Below, in pieces: positions 17,683 through 25,354 of a stretch of DNA of 56,757 bases. Under the pieces are notes generated by a model. It had not been told where the DNA came from and made no database searches. It worked only from the letters and a program-made list of their open reading frames with translations. This DNA comes from Nitrospira sp. UBA5698 (GTDB taxonomy: Bacteria > Nitrospirota > Nitrospiria > Nitrospirales > Nitrospiraceae), in NCBI GenBank assembly GCA_002420115.1, contig DIHK01000072.1, positions 1-56,757 of the forward strand, written 5' to 3'. The position numbers and the translations under genes are program-made. Numbering within the stretch: the stretch's first letter is position 1; the number at the start of each line of letters is the position of its first letter.

Positions 17683-18002
17683 TAAACTATCCTTTCAGTT
17701 TGATCGCATTATGACGGGATCAGAGAACCGAGGGGAGAAACAACCGGGCGGGTGCCGCTCCAAACTGGACCTGGTCGCGATGCGATCGCGAAGTCCGTTA
17801 TGGTTGAAGCATTTCTCTCGCCGGACTAGCACAAGAGAAATGTAGGGTTACCATACCCTATCAGTCTTTGTGCGTCAACTCGTACAGAGTTTACGGTAGG
17901 ACTCACAAGCCAGAACCGGAAGTCGCCCACTATGGGCCTTTCGCCCTAGATGAAGACCATCTGAACATTCACCCTCTAGAACGTTTATGAGATAATCCTA
18001 CT
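17683..18002. other. Divergent intergenic region with dyad and leaderless promoter
   Basis: 320 bases between the helicase (minus) and the APC permease (plus). It holds a perfect 7-base dyad TCGCGAT/ATCGCGA around GCG at 17775-17791, a small AGGGT/ACCCT dyad near 17844-17858, and the permease promoter at 17968-17996. No gene was found. Confidence 0.5.
17968..17996 (+). promoter_or_regulatory. Extended -10 promoter, probably giving a leaderless mRNA
   Basis: TTCACC at 17968-17973, 17-base spacer, then TGA-GATAAT with the -10 hexamer at 17991-17996. Only six bases separate the hexamer from the ATG at 18003, so transcription would start at or next to the A of the start codon. There is no Shine-Dalgarno before the ATG, consistent with leaderless translation. 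Confidence 0.55.
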
Positions 18003-19817
18003 ATGTTTCTGAAACGCTGGCTGGTCGGAGACCCCCTTAAAACTGCTCAAGCAAGGCACGAACGGCTTTCTAAAACGATCGCCCTGGCCATCTTCTCGTC
18101 GAACGCGATTTCGTCCGTTGCCTATGCAACGGAGGAGATTCTTCTGGTGCTCATACTCGCCGGAGCTGCCGCGGTCACCTGGTCGATCCCCGTCAGTCTC
18201 GCGATCCTGTTCCTCGTGCTGGTCCTGACCATCTCCTATCGCCAGATCATCTATGAATATCCAGAGGGGGGTGGAGCCTACGTTGTCGCACGGACTAATC
18301 TCGGCGATCGACCGGCTCTTATAGCGGCGGCGGCACTGATGATTGACTATGTCTTAACAGTGGCCGTCAGCGTTGCAGCAGGTATTGCGGCGCTCACCTC
18401 GGCTGTCCCAAGTTTATTCATTCACCGCGAAGCCCTTGGGCTGGTCGCCATTCTATTTATCATCGTGATGAATCTCCGTGGGGTTCGCGAGTCTGGAAAG
18501 TTTTTCGCCATCCCAACCTATTTTGCCATCGGAGCACTGGGCATTCTCGTCGTCGTGGGAACTGTTCGGTCTGTATTCAACTCCGGAGCCCCCTCTATCC
18601 CGACAGGCCCTGTCGAGGCGGAAACGCTTACGCTATTTTTAGTACTCCGCGCCTTTGCGGCAGGCTGCTCGGCGGTCACCGGCATGGAAGTTATTTCAAA
18701 CGGGGTCAAAGCCTTTCGCCCACCAGAATCGAAGAATGCCGCAACCACCATGATCTGGATGTCCACCATCCTGGCTTCTCTGTTTATGGGCATTAGTTGG
18801 ATGGCCTCACACTACGGCATCCTGGCAAAAGTAGATGAAACGGTGGTCTCCCAACTGGCTCGTTTGACCTTCGGCACCGGCCCCATCTATTACGCCATAC
18901 AGATCGGGACCATGGCCTTGTTGGTGTTGGCGGCAAACAGCGCCTTCGCAGGCTTTCCGCATCTGGCATCAATCTTGGCTCGCGATAGATTCATGCCCCA
19001 TCAGATGGCCACGTTCGGGGATCGCCTGGTCTTTTCAAACGGCATCATCATCTTAGGGTTCTTCGCCTGCCTCCTACTCGTCGTGTTCGAAGGAGATACG
19101 CACGCACTGATTCCGTTGTATGCCATCGGCGTATTCCTGTCCTTTACGCTCTCTCAAGCCGGAATGGTGAAACAATGGCTCGTCAAGAAAGGGACCCATT
19201 GGCAGACGAAACTGATCGTCAACGGGGTCGGCGCAGTCACCACCGGTATTGCAACAATCATCATCGCCAGTACCAAGTTCATGCAGGGTGCCTGGATTGT
19301 CTTCCTACTCATCACGGTCCTCCTTCTCATGTTTCAGGGGATTCGCTCGCACTATAAGGCCGTCAGCGAGCAGATCGCACTGGACCGCCGCGGGGAACGA
19401 CCGCCACTGCCTCGCCGCAATATCGTCATTATTCCCGTCAGTGGAATGAATCGTGCCGTAGTTCGTGCACTGGACTATGCTCGAAGTCGCCCGGGCGAAA
19501 TTCGGGCGGTGTTCATCGATGTGGATCCTGAAGAAAGCGCCAAGGTCAAGATTCAATGGGCTCAATGGGGAGGCGGCGTGAATTTGATCGCGCTGTCGTC
19601 ACCCTATCGCTCAGTCCTCGGGTCACTCCTCGACTACGTCGAGGAAGTGCTCGAGAAAGATCAGAATACCTGGGTGACCGTCGTGATCCCGGAGATCCTG
19701 CCGGCACGGTGGTGGCAGAACATTCTCCATAACCAACGGGCATTCATGCTCAAAGCCTCACTGCTGTTCAAAGAACGTGTAATTCTCATCGATGTCCCCT
19801 ATCACTTGACGCGATGA
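18003..19817 (+). CDS. APC-superfamily amino-acid/cation permease with USP-like tail
   Basis: 604 residues. About twelve transmembrane helices from residue 25 to about 445; SSNAISSVAYATEEILL in helix 1 and YPEGGGAYVVAR are typical of the APC transporter fold. The C-terminal 145 residues (RNIVIIPVSGMNRAVVRAL onward) look like a cytoplasmic universal-stress-protein-like nucleotide-binding domain. Such transporters move amino acids or potassium; the substrate is not decidable. It ends in an ATGA overlap with the next gene. The start is ATG 18003, apparently leaderless. Confidence 0.88.
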   Translation: MFLKRWLVGDPLKTAQARHERLSKTIALAIFSSNAISSVAYATEEILLVLILAGAAAVTWSIPVSLAILFLVLVLTISYRQIIYEYPEGGGAYVVARTNLGDRPALIAAAALMIDYVLTVAVSVAAGIAALTSAVPSLFIHREALGLVAILFIIVMNLRGVRESGKFFAIPTYFAIGALGILVVVGTVRSVFNSGAPSIPTGPVEAETLTLFLVLRAFAAGCSAVTGMEVISNGVKAFRPPESKNAATTMIWMSTILASLFMGISWMASHYGILAKVDETVVSQLARLTFGTGPIYYAIQIGTMALLVLAANSAFAGFPHLASILARDRFMPHQMATFGDRLVFSNGIIILGFFACLLLVVFEGDTHALIPLYAIGVFLSFTLSQAGMVKQWLVKKGTHWQTKLIVNGVGAVTTGIATIIIASTKFMQGAWIVFLLITVLLLMFQGIRSHYKAVSEQIALDRRGERPPLPRRNIVIIPVSGMNRAVVRALDYARSRPGEIRAVFIDVDPEESAKVKIQWAQWGGGVNLIALSSPYRSVLGSLLDYVEEVLEKDQNTWVTVVIPEILPARWWQNILHNQRAFMLKASLLFKERVILIDVPYHLTR

Positions 19818-20878
19818 CAATGCGTTGTGAAGCGTGGCTCGTGAAACGGGAAGCGCAGCTTCGGAACTTTCGCCTCGCTCTCTTCACCACTTGCCTTGCA
19901 ATGGCATCTCCGGTTCATGCCTTCACAATCACTGCGCCATCAGACGGGGCCACGCTCGCTGCAGGAACTACCATTACGGCGCGGGTGGATTTGGACAAGG
20001 ATGCCGGCATCATCAAAGTCCGCTACTATTGGTACGGTGAGCAGGAGGAAGTTCTGGTTGAGCAGGATGACTCAACCACCACAGGTTCCATCGTGGCGCC
20101 AGTCGCCCTGATTGGATCCATCGAAACAGCCCCTCCATTTGGCGGTCTACTCCACGTTCCACACGATGCCGTTGGACCGATGCGTCTCCTGGCCGTAGCT
20201 GAAATCTCTCGCGGGCGATTGGGGACCAGATCCGTATTCGATGAAGTGATTGTGAACGTGCCCCCTCCTACTGCCCTTACCGCAATCGATTTTGAAACAG
20301 AGAAGCCGCTGCAATTGGGACGCGCAGGGCAATCGTCGGCCTTTGGGCATGTGGACTCTCTGGGAAAAATATTTGAACTTCCCATCGTCGGAGACTTTTC
20401 AGATCGAGTCACCCGCCGCATCAGCACACCGGCCAGCGGGACCAGCTATGAGTCCTCCAATCCAAAAGTCATCAAAGTCTTACCCGGAGGCCTGCTTCGG
20501 ATCGTCGGCAATGGCAAAACCACCATCACCGTCTCCAATCGTGGCAGACAAGCCTCACTCGATGTCGATGTCAATGTGAATGACGAGCCGAACGAACCGC
20601 CGATTGCCGATGCTGGAGCGAACAAATCCGTCAAGTCCGGCTCTCGAGTCAAACTGAATGGTCTGAAAAGCCGAGATCCGGAAGGGGAAGCACTGTACTA
20701 TAGTTGGAGCCAAATACGCGGCAGTAAGGTATCCCTTCTGGATGCCAACAATTCAGAGGCCTCATTCCTCGCCCCAACGGTTTCAGAGGCCCGAACCTAT
20801 CGGTTTAAATTGCGTGTCACGGACAAGAAGGGAGCAGATAGTCTGCCGGCATTTGTGGAGGTAACGGTAGAACCTTAA
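19814..20878 (+). CDS. Secreted Ig-like/PKD-domain protein
   Basis: 354 residues. A hydrophobic segment about residues 20-37 ending SPVHAF is a signal peptide, perhaps from a later start (ATG 19820). Residues 38-150 resemble an Ig-like fold (FTITAPSDGATLAAGTTI). About residues 195-255 form a BIG2-like domain (YESSNPKVIKVLPGGLL, GKTTITVSNRG). The last 85 residues are a PKD/REJ-like domain (IADAGANKSVKSGSRVKLNG, DPEGEALYYSWSQIRG). No enzymatic motif. The four-base overlap with the permease implies coupled translation of a transporter and an exported beta-sandwich protein. Confidence 0.82.
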   Translation: MTMRCEAWLVKREAQLRNFRLALFTTCLAMASPVHAFTITAPSDGATLAAGTTITARVDLDKDAGIIKVRYYWYGEQEEVLVEQDDSTTTGSIVAPVALIGSIETAPPFGGLLHVPHDAVGPMRLLAVAEISRGRLGTRSVFDEVIVNVPPPTALTAIDFETEKPLQLGRAGQSSAFGHVDSLGKIFELPIVGDFSDRVTRRISTPASGTSYESSNPKVIKVLPGGLLRIVGNGKTTITVSNRGRQASLDVDVNVNDEPNEPPIADAGANKSVKSGSRVKLNGLKSRDPEGEALYYSWSQIRGSKVSLLDANNSEASFLAPTVSEARTYRFKLRVTDKKGADSLPAFVEVTVEP

Positions 20879-21083
20879 CTGCGGGAGAAAACCATCTTCA
20901 ATTTCGTTGTCGGTCTCGCATCCTCTTTACATACCATCAGATCATTCCGCTTGCCTTACCCTGTGCCGTCTTGTTGAAGGTCGTTTTGATCAGCCTCTCC
21001 TAAAATTTGGATGTCATACCTGTCCTGTTCTTTTGAACTTCTCCCTCAATCGTCCAAACGCCTGAACCATTTCCCGTAACCGA

Positions 21084-21824
21084 TCAAGACCGGTACGTTT
21101 TATAGACGGTCGGCACCAGCTCAAGCTCTTTTAAATGAGGAGAATGGACTGAAAGCTGGTCGAGGCTCTTAACGGCTTTGTTTTCTTCGATATATCTTCT
21201 GGTTTGCCATGCTATTAAGTCCGCAGCTTGAAGTGGAAGGAATATCTTGTCATCAAGATGGACGGGCTTGCTTCTAAGGACGTCTTTTTCCCTTTTGGTT
21301 AATATATCACGAACTTCCTCATGCACTTCGGCAGCACGTTTCCCTGCAATCCCTTGGTCATCAAATACAAAACGTAGTTTGTCGTCAATCTCATGTTGAA
21401 TGCAATATTGCGTCACTGCCGCTATGGCTCCATGAAACAGCAATGGGTAGGGCTTCCAAGGAACCTCCCCAAATTCATCTGAAAGAGCCTTAAGGTCTTC
21501 CCACCATACTGTGCAAGTTACTCCAAGCTGAACATTTCCTTTTACGACCCTGACAAGTTCTGAGACCTTTGCATTTCTATCTTCTTGGCTCCAGCCCCAG
21601 AATTGTCCCCGCAAACTGTTAGCTTCCTTCATCTTGAAATATTCAATTCTCGGCAACCTCTTCAGTACCGCACTCCATTCCGTTGAGAAATTGTTCCATT
21701 GGCTATCAGTGGCAACATAGCCAGCCAAGACGAAGGCTTCTCCTGAGCCATCACTCCCACTATCATCCATTACTGCAGTTAGCACGCGAAGACTCTGTGA
21801 CTTATTGTTCCCAACTGATCTCAC
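21084..21824 (-). CDS. DUF3800 protein 1
   Basis: 246 residues. MDDSGSDGSGEAFVLAGYV near the N-terminus and LPLQAADLIAWQTRRY near residue 200 are the two signature motifs of DUF3800. The family is of unknown function, with conserved acidic residues, and is often found in accessory regions. Base composition is AT-richer than the surroundings, suggesting transfer. GTG 21824 is poorly placed relative to AGGAAG; GTG 21785 or ATG 21770 are alternatives. After an AAAA run (21098-21101) the +1 frame continues for about 28 codons to 21014 with coding-like content, so the C-terminus may be altered. Confidence 0.82.
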   Translation of the reverse strand: MRSVGNNKSQSLRVLTAVMDDSGSDGSGEAFVLAGYVATDSQWNNFSTEWSAVLKRLPRIEYFKMKEANSLRGQFWGWSQEDRNAKVSELVRVVKGNVQLGVTCTVWWEDLKALSDEFGEVPWKPYPLLFHGAIAAVTQYCIQHEIDDKLRFVFDDQGIAGKRAAEVHEEVRDILTKREKDVLRSKPVHLDDKIFLPLQAADLIAWQTRRYIEENKAVKSLDQLSVHSPHLKELELVPTVYKTYRS

Positions 21825-21895
21825 CTTCCTACCGCGCCAAGTACTAGGCTCGGCAACTAGTTGAATACGAGAGCAAGATAGGATTGCCGACTTTA

Positions 21896-22015
21896 TTACT
21901 TGGCCAGACGTTTGAGCACCAGACCATACTTCTTACGAAGATCCTTTGTAAGAGACTTGACCCGCTTCCTCCCGGCACCCACCCTGGCCCTAGTTTTTGT
22001 GGGTTTCTTTTTCAT
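21896..22015 (-). CDS. Small, highly basic peptide (39 aa)
   Basis: ATG 22015 to TAA 21896, beginning MKKKPTKTRARVGAGRKRVK and ending LVLKRLAK. About 17 of 39 residues are Lys or Arg. The strong bias and compactness resemble small nucleic-acid-binding or ribosome-associated peptides, but no family is recognised. Upstream GGGTG is a weak ribosome site. It lies 71 bases before the DUF3800 gene on the same strand. The plus strand also has an open frame here but with no basic bias or start signal. Confidence 0.4.
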   Translation of the reverse strand: MKKKPTKTRARVGAGRKRVKSLTKDLRKKYGLVLKRLAK

Positions 22016-22226
22016 GGAGCACCCAAATCATACCTGATTACACGTTACACCTCCCCAGTTGCATAGGTCCATCGATTTGGGGGCTCGCCGGAATCCTTTA
22101 ATGGGTTTTCGTAGAGCTGCGGGAAGAATGACAGAGCACAATCCTCAAGGAGGAAGTTGCCCCAATCTCAGCTAGTGTTGATGGAAATTCCACAAGGTGA
22201 ACAGAAGCAGAACACACGGCGTGCTG

Positions 22227-22781
22227 CTACTGATCCGCTCCACCTTCTCCTCGCACACACCAAACTTTGAAGGCAGAAGCCTTACTGGCCATATGAACAT
22301 GGCCATTGTTCAAATGAAGATGCCACGCCTTTGAGGATTCCCCTTCCGAAGAAGCGGACCAATAGAACCCAGACGGGTTGTTGAGAAACGGATGACCGAC
22401 TGGAAGCATCGCATCGGAATCCTGGAGAGATGGGTCAAGTAGGCTGGTCAGTTCCACAATCGACGGTAACCGCCAGCCTCTCTGACCACCAATCGCCTTA
22501 TTCAGACAATAGGACCGAGCCGTCTTCCAATCAGTGCGTGCTGTCGCAGGAGATTGCTCCCAGACCAGACCCGTGTCTTGGTCCAAGACAGCCTCACTGT
22601 TGAAGTTTGCCAACACGATGAACCGCGATTCCGTCGGCAAGGTTCGACTCCACGAGACCACGTACGGAGATGACCGATCCGACATGGATTGGGCTTGCCC
22701 TACATCGACCAAACCAACACAGAAGGCAACGGCGCTGGTGAAGATTACTCCATTGATCATTCGCTTACGCTTCGGTTCCAC
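22227..22781 (-). CDS. Exported DUF1566 (Lcl C-terminal) protein
   Basis: 184 residues from GTG 22781, which has GGGGAGAGG just upstream; an ATG at 22760 is an alternative. Signal peptide about residues 7-30 ending VGQAQ. The DUF1566 domain follows: LDQDTGLVWEQSPATARTDW, YCLNKAIGGQRGWRLPSIVE, FYWSASSE and VWCVRGE. This fold is C-type-lectin-like and found in surface or secreted proteins of unknown role. Last gene of a possible HExxH-DUF2059-DUF1566 run on the minus strand. Confidence 0.85.
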   Translation of the reverse strand: MEPKRKRMINGVIFTSAVAFCVGLVDVGQAQSMSDRSSPYVVSWSRTLPTESRFIVLANFNSEAVLDQDTGLVWEQSPATARTDWKTARSYCLNKAIGGQRGWRLPSIVELTSLLDPSLQDSDAMLPVGHPFLNNPSGFYWSASSEGESSKAWHLHLNNGHVHMASKASAFKVWCVRGEGGADQ

Positions 22782-22910
22782 TGTACCTCTCCCCTCTAGA
22801 CGATCAAGAGACCGGCCACACCGATCCGATTTCATCAACCTCTTTACCGAAGTTCATTAGAGAACAACATACGTCAAGAGTGGATGGGAGGTCGGAATGA
22901 GATCGTGCCG

Positions 22911-23498
22911 CTATGCCCCCTGTTTCGCCTTTCCCCGCGCAACCAGGGCAACCACCTGTAGCAACTTTTCAACGCGGGCCTTGTATTGATTCATGAATTG
23001 AGCCGTCCACATCGTGTTGTACTCGATAGCCGCACTCTTCTTCATCCCGGCATCTTTTTCACCGACCGGAGAGGAATAGTGCGCAATCAGGCGATCCAGT
23101 TCTTCTTCGCCAAAGTTTCTCGAATAGGCCTGTTTGAGATGATCACGGAGGGTTTCCATCTTCCCCATTGACTGCCTGATATCTTTCAGGAACGCGTCAA
23201 GCAGCCGTTCGATTTCCTTCTTGGTGTCGCCGGACACATTGGGATAGCTGGCTGCAATGGACTTTCTGATCTGTTGCTCGTACTCACTGACATATTTTTG
23301 CGTGAGGCTCTCATACTCTGACTCCAGCTCCGAAACTCGGATCAGCGTCAGCAACTTCTCAATCTTGATGGACTTGGAGTTCTCGATCGTGGCCGCATCT
23401 GCAGCAATCGCCCCAACAATCATTGTCAGGCTACAGACGCACCCGAGTAGAGCAACCTGTAGACGACTGCCATGCTGTCTTTTCTCCTGGTCGCGCAT
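22911..23498 (-). CDS. Exported DUF2059-like protein
   Basis: 195 residues from ATG 23498 (AGAGG eight bases upstream); a GTG at 23507 is possible. Signal peptide about residues 13-36 ending ADAAT. The remainder is all-helical: KIEKLLTLIRVSELESEYES, a central coiled region, and AYSRNFGEEELDRLIAHYSS-like sequence followed by PVGEKDAGMK, the hallmark of DUF2059. These are periplasmic proteins of unknown function. 55 bases downstream of the HExxH gene and 129 bases before the DUF1566 gene. Confidence 0.8.
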   Translation of the reverse strand: MRDQEKRQHGSRLQVALLGCVCSLTMIVGAIAADAATIENSKSIKIEKLLTLIRVSELESEYESLTQKYVSEYEQQIRKSIAASYPNVSGDTKKEIERLLDAFLKDIRQSMGKMETLRDHLKQAYSRNFGEEELDRLIAHYSSPVGEKDAGMKKSAAIEYNTMWTAQFMNQYKARVEKLLQVVALVARGKAKQGA

Positions 23499-23562
23499 AG
23501 CTCTCACCTCTTGCGACCGAGTCTACTCCGATTGGACTGATCGTCAAGAAATAGAACACCTT

Positions 23563-25134
23563 CTACGACCTGGATTGACTCGCATGAATCGGTCCATAGG
23601 TGTGACGTGCTCGTTGAAGTTCTTTGATATGCCTGCGCAACGCAGGACCAAACGAAGACCGTTCCACGTCATGACGAAACTGCGTGCTGATTCGCTCGAC
23701 ATCCGTAATCGCCGCAAGCAATTCTCGCACAAGGTGTTCGCCGGCACTGGTAAGCCATCCCAAGGACTTATCGGCATACTGCAGATCCAGCAGGGAATAG
23801 CGGACCGATTCCACTTCTTCCAAACAGCGAAAGCACGCCCGTTGCAAGTCTCGCCGGGAAAGCCCGGCTTGCTTCCATCTCACTGATCCATGCCGCCCAG
23901 CCCCCCATAAAGCAAGATGCTGGAATAACAAGGCGCCCATTGTGAATGTGAACGTCGCGTGAAGAATGCCCCGCAACGGCCTGAGCGTTCGTCTCCAGGG
24001 GGAGTAGAAAATCTTCTGATTGTGGTCTCCGCGATACATGACATGTTTGCGCAGCAGAAGATTCAAATGATGATGGCTGTTCTCATGGATCAAATCGTCG
24101 ATTAGATCGAGATTGTCGCGGTCGAAACAATTGATAAAGGACAGACCCGGTCGATGGCGATAGCTGAAGCTCACCACACCCTTTGCTTGAAGCGGGATAA
24201 TGCGATTGGTCAGCAATGCCAGCACGCCATGACCATCAGGCCAAGCGAGCCGGATCGTCTCCCACGCGCAGCCAATGCGTGCGACCTGCCGCTGATCCGT
24301 AGACCTCACGCGTTTCGGTTGACGCTCTTTCCCATAGACCAACGTCGGCCCAATGGTGACAGGTTCGTGGTTGCTCTGGATGGCGACCGCCGGAGCATGG
24401 CAACCCCAGTGCCATTGTGCCACTCCCTGACCAACAGACCAGACCGATGATATCCTCTTGCCGACCTTCACCCTTATGCCGCTAGAATCTACTCGAAAGA
24501 CCATAGCCCCAGACGTCTGAGACAAGACCTTTTGCACATCAGGCGGAGCCTGACACCAGGCTCCACCCACCCCAGTAGAGATGGTTCCTGGAAGTTCCGC
24601 CTTTTCAAAATGATCCTTGAGATTGCCTGATACATCCCATCGGTTCAGCTTCTGCTGCCGCATCCATGTGACGGATAACCCTGGATCAAACCAGAGGGCC
24701 TCCTGTGTCAGTTCCCCCGCCAATCGTCGGCAGAGAACAAGGACTCGCTTTTCCAGTCCACGTGCTTGCGGACGGCCATTTGGGAATATATCGTCGAAGT
24801 AGCCGTGTTCGAAAAACTTCTCCTGGCATTCCTCAAATAACTGCGATGCAAAGTCTCTCAGATCCTGCTCAGATTCCAGCTGTCGACACACATCGAGTAA
24901 ATACAGGAGATCATTCAATGTCTCAATCCAACCGACAACTTTCCATGTAGAATAGGACTCCAGTGGGAGCTCTGAGCGGAGACGGTCAAAGAAACTGGTT
25001 GGAAGCTTCAACTCTCTCGACAGATCAACGAAGTCAGCGCGCAGTTCCCGACACAGATCGGCATACAGTCGACGCATCGAACGACGAAATTCCTGCTGTA
25101 ATGCGATAAGAGGGTGCAGATCGAGCAGGTGCAT
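23563..25134 (-). CDS. HExxH-motif putative peptide-modifying protein
   Basis: 523 residues. LIDDLIHENSHHHLNLLL holds HExxH (H350, E351, H354), followed by FYSPWRRTLRPLRG and LHATFTF with a possible third ligand H392. This order (HExxH, then SPWR...LxGxLH) matches the HEXXH putative peptide-modification family, some of which are alpha-ketoglutarate-dependent iron beta-hydroxylases acting on ribosomal peptides. The N-terminal 300 residues have no recognised domain. ATG 25134 has no good ribosome site. No precursor peptide, transporter or radical-SAM partner is visible nearby. It is divergent from rqcH, which starts 221 bases away. It could instead be a zinc peptidase. Confidence 0.68.
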   Translation of the reverse strand: MHLLDLHPLIALQQEFRRSMRRLYADLCRELRADFVDLSRELKLPTSFFDRLRSELPLESYSTWKVVGWIETLNDLLYLLDVCRQLESEQDLRDFASQLFEECQEKFFEHGYFDDIFPNGRPQARGLEKRVLVLCRRLAGELTQEALWFDPGLSVTWMRQQKLNRWDVSGNLKDHFEKAELPGTISTGVGGAWCQAPPDVQKVLSQTSGAMVFRVDSSGIRVKVGKRISSVWSVGQGVAQWHWGCHAPAVAIQSNHEPVTIGPTLVYGKERQPKRVRSTDQRQVARIGCAWETIRLAWPDGHGVLALLTNRIIPLQAKGVVSFSYRHRPGLSFINCFDRDNLDLIDDLIHENSHHHLNLLLRKHVMYRGDHNQKIFYSPWRRTLRPLRGILHATFTFTMGALLFQHLALWGAGRHGSVRWKQAGLSRRDLQRACFRCLEEVESVRYSLLDLQYADKSLGWLTSAGEHLVRELLAAITDVERISTQFRHDVERSSFGPALRRHIKELQRARHTYGPIHASQSRS

Positions 25135-25354
25135 AGCGAGACGATGACGAACAATGTAGGCAGGACTCTAGCGCAGCAGGAAAGTGGGTGCAAGGGCGAA
25201 GCTGAGCAACCTGTCCTTCTCTCTTTTCTGCAGAAACCGGTAAACCATCGTCGTCCCTAGATATTCTTCCCCAGCACGCTCTACCATGTAGACTGCTATT
25301 GAGCATAGCGAAACATTGAGAACCGGCCCTACTGAGGAATAGAAATAGCCTCCC

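Noticed and set aside
21884..22066. 60-codon plus-strand open frame opposite the basic peptide
   Set aside because: No ribosome site or biased composition; the minus-strand peptide is the better candidate.
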